Shown: one piece after another, positions 33,839 to 41,226 of the stretch
Layout of the letters: the number at the start of each line of letters is the position of its first letter
Position numbering within the stretch: the first letter of the stretch is position 1
NCBI GenBank assembly: GCA_029556545.1
Contig: JAKQEQ010000049.1
Location: forward strand, 1 to 64,000
From: Candidatus Hydrogenedentota bacterium
GTDB taxonomy: Bacteria > Hydrogenedentota > Hydrogenedentia > Hydrogenedentales > JAGMZX01
Reading direction: 5' to 3'
Length of the DNA: 64,000 nucleotides
Notes under the pieces: generated by a model
Database searches by the model: none
What the model was told of the DNA's origin: nothing
What the model saw: the letters and a program-made list of their open reading frames with translations, nothing else
Translations under genes and position numbers: made by a program

Positions 33839-34409
33839 GGCGGTAGAGTTCCTCGGGCGTCCACACGAACGTCCCGTCCAACGCCGGAAGCGGCTGGCGG
33901 CAGCTCTTACAGGTGGGGGCGATCGTGTAGCAGGGCAGCGGCCGATCTGGATCGTCCGGCATGTCGTGGTACCAGGCGCCACACCGGCTGCAACGCCGGA
34001 CCTGTTGGCCAGGCAGAAGTTCCAGAAGACAACAGGGGCAGGTCACTTGCCGCCCGAGGTCCGGCATGACCTCGGATTGCGATAGCCGCTCGGTCGAGAA
34101 GAACGCGCGCACGCCGCCCGGCAGCCGGATTTCGTCACGATCGGCGAGCAAGTGAATGCCAAGGCGAATCGCTTCGCCATTCACACGCACGGCTGGGTCC
34201 CCGGTCAGGATCGCCCAGTGACCCTCGCCGTCCTGGTCGCATGGCATCAACGTGGTCGCTCCCTGCAGCGCGTCCGCCTCTTCAATCGGGCGCAGGGCCA
34301 CCGCGCCGTCGTCCATTTCGATCAGGCCGGCCATCACCTGATCAAGGCTGAGGGGTTCCCAGACGCGCTTCGCGTCTTCATTCTTGACTTGCCGCCACAA
34401 TTGCGCCAT
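33831..34409 (-). CDS. FHA-like plus RING-like zinc protein, candidate E3
   Basis: The 192-residue protein heads the cluster. Residues about 34-106 look like an FHA domain, with AVRVNGEAIRLGIHLLADRDEI as the NG and GDxI-type strand pair. The C-terminal part has eight or nine potential zinc ligands: CPCC (124-127), CSRC (140-143), His148, Cys160 and CKSC (167-170), spaced like a prokaryotic RING/treble-clef domain. RING proteins bring E2s to substrates; FHA domains read phosphothreonine. So this may be a phosphorylation-dependent E3. ATG 34409 is preceded only by a weak GAGGCGG; an upstream ATG at 34478 remains possible. Confidence 0.75.
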   Translation of the reverse strand: MAQLWRQVKNEDAKRVWEPLSLDQVMAGLIEMDDGAVALRPIEEADALQGATTLMPCDQDGEGHWAILTGDPAVRVNGEAIRLGIHLLADRDEIRLPGGVRAFFSTERLSQSEVMPDLGRQVTCPCCLLELLPGQQVRRCSRCGAWYHDMPDDPDRPLPCYTIAPTCKSCRQPLPALDGTFVWTPEELYRHV

Positions 34410-34520
34410 GATGCCGCCGCCTCGCCGTTCGAAACTTTCGACTGACTGTCGAGCGCGCTTTGCGCCCTTCCAACGCATTGATTATCCGATCTCAGGAATG
34501 GGGATGCGGCGATCTCGCGA

Positions 34521-34629
34521 GTGTTACAGTCCGTGGGCGTTCATATTGAGCAGGATAGACGGGGGTAACACGGTTGGGGTGGGCGGCGGTGTTACACGGG
34601 CGTTACAATCGCGATACGTGGTGTTACAG
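34521..34629. promoter_or_regulatory. iterated GTGTTAC motifs upstream of the tagging cluster
   Basis: Five copies of a GTTAC-type word lie in the 264-base region between the upstream oxidoreductase and the RING gene. They are GTGTTACAG 34521-34529, GTAACAC 34565-34571 (inverted), GTGTTACAC 34589-34597, GTTACAA 34602-34608 and GTGTTACAG 34621-34629. The GTTACA starts at 34591, 34602 and 34623 are 11 and 21 bases apart, near whole helical turns. This is a plausible operator array for the cluster. The core promoter is not obvious. No gene is supported at 34410-34673. Confidence 0.6.
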
Positions 34630-34673
34630 CGTATTCGGGGATTCGCAGCGGTCCGCGTTTGTCGGCGTTGGGC

Positions 34674-35903
34674 TCACATCCGATCGAAGCTTGGAATGTC
34701 CAGTTGTTCGCCGTCTTTGAAGCTTGATTGATGCGCCACGATGCCGGGCACACAGAACGCCAACGACTCATATAGATCGATAGCCGGCTCACGGTCCTCG
34801 ACAAGCGCGTCGATGAATTCGGCGGTAATGAACGCGTGCGACCGGCCATGCCCTTTGTCGTATCGCATCTTCTCCGGGACCTCCCGCCAGTAATCGGGCA
34901 GCGCGGCGACGCTTGCGCCGTCGTCGTACTTCATGGCGAATGGCTGGCCGGCGGGCCCCTCCATATATAACGCCGCCCTACTGCCCAGCCATTGCGCCCG
35001 CTCGCCGTGGGCGTGGATGTTCCACGCCACGTTGCAACGGAACGGATGCCCCTTGTCGGTCAGGAACATGGCCATGCCGTTGGTGAACGGGTTGTTGTAC
35101 ACGTTGTCCTGAAACGCGGGCTCGACGGTCTCCCGCAGCCCGACGCACGAGACCTTCGTGAGCCGCTCGCCCGTCACACCGACGAGAAACGCCGTCGAAT
35201 GCGTCGGATACAGCATCGGCGGGAAGCCGTAGCGCCACGTCTTTTTTCCGTCGTGCCACGACAGCGCGTCCCGCCCGTAGCCGATGAGCGGATGGTAGTA
35301 TTCGCCTTCGCTGTAGACCATTTCGCCGAAATCGCCGCGCGCGAAGAGCCGCCGCGCCGTGATGGTTTCCCAGCGGTAGTAGCTCGTCTCCGCGTTCATG
35401 TACTTGAGCCCGGTGCGCTCCTTGACCTCCTTCATCATCGCCGCCTCCTCGAGGGTCATACACGCGGGGCACGCGCTGATCACGTGCTTGCCGTGATCCA
35501 TGCACAGTTTCACGTGCCGCGCGTGGTCCGGCGCGGGCGTGAATACGGCCACGGCGTCTATTTTCGGATCGAGCACGAGCTTTTCGAGGGACTCATAGGC
35601 CTTCTCGCACTCGTAGCGGCCCTGCAACTGCGCGCGACGGTCCGGGATCAGGTCGCTCACCGCCTCGACAATACAATTCGGGTGTTCGTGCCAGTGAAAA
35701 GACAGGCCGAAGCGCCCGCCCACGACCCCGATGCGGACCTTCTTGTCCGCGCGCGACGTCCATTCCGGCAGCGCCAGTTCCTCCAGCGATTGCGCCGCAA
35801 GCGCGCCCGCCGCCAGTAACGCCGCCCCGGACGCCAGAAACCCGCGCCGGTCCATCGTCCCCGAGAATGCGCTCCCGATGCCGCGAGCCTGTTCCTTCTT
35901 CAT
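34674..35903 (-). CDS. Tat-exported Gfo/Idh/MocA-family oxidoreductase
   Basis: The 409-residue protein begins with a Tat-like leader (MDRRGFLASGAALLAAG, near residue 17). The Rossmann region is slightly altered: IGVVGGRFGL. The middle has AVFTPAPDHARHVKLCMDHG and SACPACMTLEEAAMM in place of the usual EKP block, so the usual Lys is missing. The C-terminal half has GEYYHPLIGYG and a Trp-rich segment. It should act outside the cytoplasm on an unknown substrate. It lies upstream of the tagging cluster on the same strand, separated by 264 bases with a repeat array, so separate regulation is likely. Confidence 0.82.
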   Translation of the reverse strand: MKKEQARGIGSAFSGTMDRRGFLASGAALLAAGALAAQSLEELALPEWTSRADKKVRIGVVGGRFGLSFHWHEHPNCIVEAVSDLIPDRRAQLQGRYECEKAYESLEKLVLDPKIDAVAVFTPAPDHARHVKLCMDHGKHVISACPACMTLEEAAMMKEVKERTGLKYMNAETSYYRWETITARRLFARGDFGEMVYSEGEYYHPLIGYGRDALSWHDGKKTWRYGFPPMLYPTHSTAFLVGVTGERLTKVSCVGLRETVEPAFQDNVYNNPFTNGMAMFLTDKGHPFRCNVAWNIHAHGERAQWLGSRAALYMEGPAGQPFAMKYDDGASVAALPDYWREVPEKMRYDKGHGRSHAFITAEFIDALVEDREPAIDLYESLAFCVPGIVAHQSSFKDGEQLDIPSFDRM

Positions 35904-36076
35904 TTACGTGTCCCCTTTGCCGGTTCCCAGTGTTTTCCGCGCAGTCCATCGCCGCAACGGTCTGCGCGACGGCCCATTCTCCCGCATCCACGCGGCGATT
36001 GCAACGGCGGGCGGGGCGCGCGCGCTTGATCCGCGCGCCGTTGCCGTCGATACTTGGAGCCACTGGAGGAATTTGC

Positions 36077-37201
36077 ATGCCCGCACAGGAAACCGCAGCG
36101 AAGGAAGCCGCCGCCGCGCCGGAGCGCGTCATGTCCGTGGACGCGCTGCGCGGCTTTGACATGTTCTGGATCATCGGCGGCCAGGGGCTCGTCGTTTCGT
36201 TTCTGCGATTGTTCATGGACCCGCTGCACCCCGTGCTCGATGAGCAACTCAAGCACGCGGCGTGGGAAGGCTTCACCGCGTGGGACCTGATCATGCCGCT
36301 GTTCCTCTTTATCGTCGGCACGTCCATGGCATTCTCGTTCGATCGGCGCGTGCGGGAGGGGCAGAGCCTCAAACACATTTATCTCAAGATACTCCGGCGC
36401 TTCGTGTTGCTTTGGGTTTTCGGCATGATGGTGCAGGGCAACCTCCTCGAGTTCGATCTGAGCAAGCTGCATGTGTTCAGCAACACGCTCCAGGCGATTG
36501 CGGTCGGCTATCTGATCGCGGCGGTGGCGCTGCTGCACCTGCCGCTCGCGGCGCAAGTCGCCGTAGCAGGCGCGCTACTCGGGGTGTACTGGCTTCTGAT
36601 GATGTTCGTCCCGACCCCCGGCCACGGCGGCCCCGTGCTCGAACCGAAGGCGAATCTCGCGCTCTATATCGACGAACTGATCCTCGGCCGCTTCCGCGAC
36701 GGCACGACCTACACGTGGATCCTCAGCAGCCTCGGTTTCACGGCCACGACGCTGCTCGGCGTGTTCGCCGGTCGCATCCTCAAGGCGCAATGGAACGCCG
36801 TGCTCAGGTTGCTTGCCCTCGTCGCGATGGGCGGCGCGTGCCTCGCCGGCGGCTGGTACTGGAGCTGCCACTTCCCGATCATCAAGCACGTATGGTCAAG
36901 CACGATGGTGCTCTGGGCGGCGGGACTGAGCTGTTTGCTGCTGGCGTTCTTCTATCTTGTCATCGACGTGATCAAGTTCCGCATCTGGGCGGTCCCGTTC
37001 GTCGTCATCGGCATGAACGCCATCGCGGCCTACGTCGGCGCGCACGTGTTGCCCATCGACGCCATCGGCACGGCGCTTGCCGGGGGCCTTGCGAAGCATT
37101 TCCTCGGCTTCGGCGCGTTCCTTCTTGCCGTTGTCAACTTCGCCGTCGTCTGGTTTGTCCTCTATTACATGTACCGGAACAAGACGTTCCTGAAGGTGTA
37201 A
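36077..37201 (+). CDS. membrane acyltransferase-like protein (DUF5009/HGSNAT-type)
   Basis: The 374-residue multi-pass membrane protein begins with MSVDALRGFDMFWIIGG. That opening is typical of DUF5009 and heparan-alpha-glucosaminide N-acetyltransferase-like proteins. About ten spans follow. Other family landmarks are WDLIMPLFLFIVGTSMAFSF and the late KHVWSSTMVLWAAGLS segment with a conserved His. Members are thought to move acetyl or acyl groups across the membrane onto sugars. The start at 36077 has GGAGGA upstream and excludes a long in-frame extension that overlaps the divergent gene. The acceptor sugar is unknown. Confidence 0.8.
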   Translation: MPAQETAAKEAAAAPERVMSVDALRGFDMFWIIGGQGLVVSFLRLFMDPLHPVLDEQLKHAAWEGFTAWDLIMPLFLFIVGTSMAFSFDRRVREGQSLKHIYLKILRRFVLLWVFGMMVQGNLLEFDLSKLHVFSNTLQAIAVGYLIAAVALLHLPLAAQVAVAGALLGVYWLLMMFVPTPGHGGPVLEPKANLALYIDELILGRFRDGTTYTWILSSLGFTATTLLGVFAGRILKAQWNAVLRLLALVAMGGACLAGGWYWSCHFPIIKHVWSSTMVLWAAGLSCLLLAFFYLVIDVIKFRIWAVPFVVIGMNAIAAYVGAHVLPIDAIGTALAGGLAKHFLGFGAFLLAVVNFAVVWFVLYYMYRNKTFLKV

Positions 37202-37274
37202 TCGCAGGAGCGGGAAGACACGGTAACGGCGTGCAAGACCGGCCGAAAAACGCCGGTGAGTGAGGAGTGCTGTC

Positions 37275-38492
37275 ATGAATGTGGACTGGGCCGCGGTTGC
37301 GGCGATCGAGGAGCAATTGGACGGCGCGCTGCGCGAGCGCATCGCGCAGGCGGCGGACGCCGTCGTCGCGGCCAAGGAACGCGGCGGGCGGGTCGTCGTC
37401 GTGACGGGCAGCGGCCCGAACCTGCACGAGGGCGTGACCACGCTGCTGGCCGAACTGATGCGCGCGGGCGTCGTGGACGGCGTGGCCACGAGCTCGGCGG
37501 TCGTCGCCCACGAGATGGGCGGCGCGCTTGATAAGGTGAAGCGGTGCGACGGGGCCGCGCTGGGCGTGCCCGAGCACCTGCTGCCCCTGGGCGGCGAATT
37601 CGAACTCACGGAAATGGATGACGCCGTGCTCCGCGAGATTGCGGCGGATATCCCGGTTGATTTCGAGTTGATCGAGCGCCTGAAACGGGCCACGGGCAAG
37701 ACCATCATCAAGGCGGCGGGTAATCTCGGCTATCCCGTGGGCCTGTGGATCGAACACGTCGCGCGCGAAGTCCTCGAAATGGCGCGGCGGCGGGGCGCGT
37801 CCTTCGAGGAAATCGCCGGGCTCGGCGCGGACCCGCGCACCATGATCGGCATCGGCGTCGAAAAGGGCCTGCCCGTCCTCGTGACCATCCCGCAATTGGT
37901 TGGCGGCGGCGCGGTCGGCCTGTGCGTCGGCGACAGCCTCAGCATCACCGAGCGGGCGGAACGACTGGCCCGCATGCTCGACGGCGCGAACGTGATCATC
38001 GAGTCCGGCCTCGCCCTGGCGCAGGAAGTGCACGACGGCCCCTTCGAGTGTTTCACGGGCCACGGCCTGTGGTCCGGCTGGCAGGGCGGATACTCATACC
38101 GCCTCGAGGGCAAGACCCTCGTGCGCATCGACCTCGACCCCGCGCTCGACGCCGTCTGGAACGCCCAACGCGAGGGCGGCGCGGTCCAGCGGGCCATCGC
38201 CGACGGCCAACCGAAAACCAAACTCTTCAAGGTCCCCTTCCGCATGGAGATGTCCGGGTTCGCGCGGCACCCCGGCAGCATCCCGATAGTCGCGGACTTG
38301 GGCGTTGTCTGGCCCGTGATCGCGCGCCGCATCGCCGAGCGTCTGCGCATCGACCTGGAATTCGTGTCGTATCCGCAGCAGACGCCCGAGGGCCAGGCCA
38401 TGCGCGAATGGATTGCCCGCGAGATTCGCCCCTTTTCGCACGCGAAGATGCTCGATGCGGCGGCGGCCTACGGTGAGGCGGAGTTCGGTTGA
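37275..38492 (+). CDS. deoxyhypusine-synthase-like protein
   Basis: The 405-residue protein is not firmly recognised. An N-terminal Rossmann-like half has RVVVVTGSGPNLHEG and LLAELMRAGVVDGVATSSAVVAHEMGGAL, which resembles the deoxyhypusine synthase pattern (nucleotide loop, then Vd-x-vvTt-x-x-x-xHD). A later PVLVTIPQLVGGGAVG could match the synthase active-site strand. Deoxyhypusine synthases use spermidine and NAD; bacterial homologues exist without eIF5A targets. The ATG at 37275 is preceded by TGAGGAG; GTG 37260 is less likely. It lies 73 bases after the acyltransferase-like gene and 95 before comM. Confidence 0.5.
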   Translation: MNVDWAAVAAIEEQLDGALRERIAQAADAVVAAKERGGRVVVVTGSGPNLHEGVTTLLAELMRAGVVDGVATSSAVVAHEMGGALDKVKRCDGAALGVPEHLLPLGGEFELTEMDDAVLREIAADIPVDFELIERLKRATGKTIIKAAGNLGYPVGLWIEHVAREVLEMARRRGASFEEIAGLGADPRTMIGIGVEKGLPVLVTIPQLVGGGAVGLCVGDSLSITERAERLARMLDGANVIIESGLALAQEVHDGPFECFTGHGLWSGWQGGYSYRLEGKTLVRIDLDPALDAVWNAQREGGAVQRAIADGQPKTKLFKVPFRMEMSGFARHPGSIPIVADLGVVWPVIARRIAERLRIDLEFVSYPQQTPEGQAMREWIAREIRPFSHAKMLDAAAAYGEAEFG

Positions 38493-38539
38493 CACCGCCG
38501 TGGGCGCTTGACCACAATGCGCCCGTCGACGTTTGCTGT

Positions 38540-38555
38540 ACAAGCTTCGGCTTGT
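38540..38555. other. short intergenic hairpin before comM
   Basis: ACAAGCTTCGGCTTGT forms a 6-bp stem between the deoxyhypusine-synthase-like gene and comM. It could end the first transcript. Confidence 0.4.
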
Positions 38556-38587
38556 CCCAACAGTGTCTGGGGAGGATACCCCATAGC

Positions 38588-40129
38588 ATGCTCGCCCGAG
38601 TGCAATCGTGCGCGGTTTTCGGGATCGACGCCTATCCGCTGGCTGTCGAGGTGGATGCGGTCCCCGGCCAATGGAGGATCGAGGTCGTCGGCCTGCCCGA
38701 CACCGCCGTAAAGGAGAGCCGCGACCGCGTCTGGTCGGCCATTCGCAACTCGGGCTTTCACGGCCCGCGCGGGCGCGTGCTGGTCAACCTTGCGCCCGCG
38801 GACATGCGCAAGGAGGGCAGCGCACTCGACTTGCCCATCGCCATCGGCATTCTCGCCGCGACCGAACAACTCGCGGGCGAGCGGCTGGCCGATTACATGC
38901 TCGTGGGTGAATTGGCGCTGGACGGCTCGGTGCGGCCCGTGGCCGGCGCGCTGGCGATGGCCATCGCCGCGAAGGAGCACAAGCGGCGCGGTATTCTGCT
39001 GCCCATCGAGAACGCGGAGGAGGCGGGCGTCGTCCGCGGCGTGGATATCCTGCCCGTCAACACGCTGCGCGAGGCGGCGGATTTCCTGAGCGGTAAGACC
39101 GATATGCGGCCGTTTCAGACGGACGTGGCCAGCGTCTTCGCCGCCGCGCGCGGCACGTATCCCGATCTGACCGAGGTCAAGGGCCAGGCCCACGTGAAGC
39201 GCGCGCTGACCGTCGCGGCGGCGGGCGGGCACAACCTGCTCATGCAGGGGCCGCCCGGCACGGGCAAGACCATGCTGGCGTCGCGTCTGCCGGGCATCCT
39301 TCCCGACTTGACCTTCGAGGAGGCCCTCGAGACGACGCGCATCTTCAGCGTCGCCGGGCGTCTCGACGGCCGGCGCGCGCTCATCGTACAGCGCCCGTTC
39401 CGCAGCCCGCACCACACCGCGACCACGGTGTCCATCGCGGGCGGCGGCGCGGGGCAGCAACCCATGCCGGGCGAGGTCAGCCTCGCGCATAACGGCGTGC
39501 TCTTCCTCGACGAGTTCCCCGAGTTCAACCGGGCGGCCCTCGAGGTGCTGCGCCAGCCGCTCGAAGAGGGGCTGGTCCACATCCGCCGCGCCAACTACGC
39601 GGTCACCTACCCGAGCCGCTTCATGCTCGTCGCGGCGATGAATCCGTGCCCCTGCGGCTGCCTGGGCGACCCACACCGTTCGTGCCGGTGCAGCCCCGGC
39701 GCCATCGAGCGCTACGTGGGCCGCATCTCGGGGCCGCTGCTCGACCGCATCGACATCCACGTAGACGTGCCCGCCCTCTCCTTCGACCAACTCCTCGATC
39801 ACCGGCCCAGCGGCGCGAGCACCGCCGAAGTGCGCGCCGTCGTCCAGGCCGCCCGCGAACGCCAGCGCGCCCGGTACAAGGGGCGCTTCACGTGCAACGC
39901 CCACCTCGACAGCAAGGCCGTGCGTCAGCATTGCGCGCTGACCGACAGCGCACGACGCCTGCTCGAGAGCGCCCTCGAACAATTCGGCCTCAGCGCCCGC
40001 GGCTACGACAAGGTGCTCCGCGTCGCCCGCACCCTCGCCGACCTCGACAATGCCGAGACCATCGGCGACAACCACATCGGCGAAGCGGTCCAGTACCGCC
40101 CGAAGGAACAGGCGCACGTCCCGACGTGA
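38588..40129 (+). CDS. comM: ComM/YifB-family Mg-chelatase-like AAA+ protein
   Basis: The 513-residue protein matches ComM/YifB, an AAA+ helicase that helps branch migration during natural transformation. An N-terminal Lon-protease-like fold has VEVVGLPDTAVKESRDRV-type sequence and VLVNLAPADMRKEGSALDLP. The AAA+ part has Walker A GPPGTGKTM, Walker B GVLFLDEF, and the zinc-like MNPCPCGCLGD block. The C-terminal Mg-chelatase domain has LSARGYDKVLRVARTLADL. Length fits the family (about 500-510). The ATG at 38588 follows GGGGAGGA. No other competence gene is adjacent. Confidence 0.93.
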   Translation: MLARVQSCAVFGIDAYPLAVEVDAVPGQWRIEVVGLPDTAVKESRDRVWSAIRNSGFHGPRGRVLVNLAPADMRKEGSALDLPIAIGILAATEQLAGERLADYMLVGELALDGSVRPVAGALAMAIAAKEHKRRGILLPIENAEEAGVVRGVDILPVNTLREAADFLSGKTDMRPFQTDVASVFAAARGTYPDLTEVKGQAHVKRALTVAAAGGHNLLMQGPPGTGKTMLASRLPGILPDLTFEEALETTRIFSVAGRLDGRRALIVQRPFRSPHHTATTVSIAGGGAGQQPMPGEVSLAHNGVLFLDEFPEFNRAALEVLRQPLEEGLVHIRRANYAVTYPSRFMLVAAMNPCPCGCLGDPHRSCRCSPGAIERYVGRISGPLLDRIDIHVDVPALSFDQLLDHRPSGASTAEVRAVVQAARERQRARYKGRFTCNAHLDSKAVRQHCALTDSARRLLESALEQFGLSARGYDKVLRVARTLADLDNAETIGDNHIGEAVQYRPKEQAHVPT

Positions 40130-40145
40130 GGGCGGACACGATGGC

Positions 40146-41039
40146 TCACGGCGCGGGGATGCGGAAGATGTTGCTCTGGGTCGGGCTGGCCTCGCGCGTG
40201 AAATAGATGTGGCCGTCGCTGGACCAGCACGGCTGCCGCTCGTTGGCGGGAGTGGAGGTTACCTGCCGCACCTGGCCGCCGTCCACGTTCATGACCCAGA
40301 TGTCGAAATTGCCGGTGCGCGCCGAGGCGAATGCGATCTGTTTGCCGTCCGGCGACCAGCACGGGCTCTCGTCGTCTTTCGGGTCGTTGGTCAACTGGGT
40401 TTGCAGGCCGCCATCCGCGTTCATGACCCAGATATCTTTATTCTTCGTCCTGCGCGACACGAACAACACCTTCGTTCCATCCGGCGAGAAGCGCGGTTCG
40501 TCGCCCTCGGTGAGCAGACGCGGCGTATTCGCCTGCGACACGCTGTCGGCAACCACGATATTCATGTTCTCTTTGAATTGAATGCGTTTGTACGGCGCCG
40601 TGGCGAAGAGTAAGCCGCCGCCTTTCGGCCCATAAGACGGCCACTCCTCCACGTCGGTCCGGTCCGTGATCTGGAGGAAGCCCGAACTGCCGTCGCTCGC
40701 CATTTCGTAGAGGTCGCCGTGGCCGGTGCGCCGCGACGAGAAGATGATCTTCTTTCCGTCGGGCGACCAACTCGGGCCGTGATCGTCCTTGGCGCTCTGG
40801 GTGAGCTGGACAACGCCCGCCTCGCCGAAGGTGACGACGTAAATGCAGAAGTCGCCCGTCCGGTTCGATGCGAAGGCGAGCCGCTTGCCGTCGGGCGACA
40901 CCACCGGGTCTACGTCCCGCTTGTCGCTGAAAGTGACTTGCACGGCGTTGTCCTGGGCCGCCGCCGCCAGACCCAGCAGCAGCGCCAGCGCCGTGATACA
41001 ACAGATCCTGAGGTCCCTGCGAATTCCATAGCCGTTCAT
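40146..41039 (-). CDS. secreted TolB-like beta-propeller protein
   Basis: The 297-residue protein has a signal peptide (ITALALLLGLAAAAQ) and at least five WD40-like/PD40 repeats. Examples are DVDPVVSPDGKRLAFASNRT, HGPSWSPDGKKIIFSSRRTG and ESPCWSPDGKQIAFASARTG. It resembles the C-terminal propeller of TolB, but lacks the N-terminal TolB domain, so it is not a full Tol-Pal component. Many PVC genomes carry such periplasmic propellers of unknown role. AAAGGAG precedes the ATG. It is convergent with comM, 16 bases apart. Confidence 0.8.
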   Translation of the reverse strand: MNGYGIRRDLRICCITALALLLGLAAAAQDNAVQVTFSDKRDVDPVVSPDGKRLAFASNRTGDFCIYVVTFGEAGVVQLTQSAKDDHGPSWSPDGKKIIFSSRRTGHGDLYEMASDGSSGFLQITDRTDVEEWPSYGPKGGGLLFATAPYKRIQFKENMNIVVADSVSQANTPRLLTEGDEPRFSPDGTKVLFVSRRTKNKDIWVMNADGGLQTQLTNDPKDDESPCWSPDGKQIAFASARTGNFDIWVMNVDGGQVRQVTSTPANERQPCWSSDGHIYFTREASPTQSNIFRIPAP

Positions 41040-41143
41040 GCCCCTTCTCCTTTGCGGTTGCAGTTTCGAGGATTCAGCCTAGCGACGCGGGCCGCGCCAG
41101 TCAAGGAAGTTCTTTGCAATGCACTATCCCAGCGGCTCCCTCG

Positions 41144-41205
41144 GTCTGACCCGTCCGACCTGTCTGACCCGTCCGACCTGTCCGACCCGTCCGACCTGTC
41201 CGACC
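41144..41205. repeat. tandem 18-base repeat
   Basis: About 3.4 copies of GTCTGACCCGTCCGACCT-like units are head to tail (41144-41161, 41162-41179, 41180-41197, and a partial). The half-unit is 9 bases (GTCCGACCY). It lies between two minus-strand genes. A related 9-mer array is at 14722-14748. Confidence 0.85.
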
Positions 41206-41226
41206 GAAACTCTTTTGGGTCGCGGT

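Noticed and set aside
41144-41205. CRISPR array
   Set aside because: The repeats are directly joined with no unique spacers.
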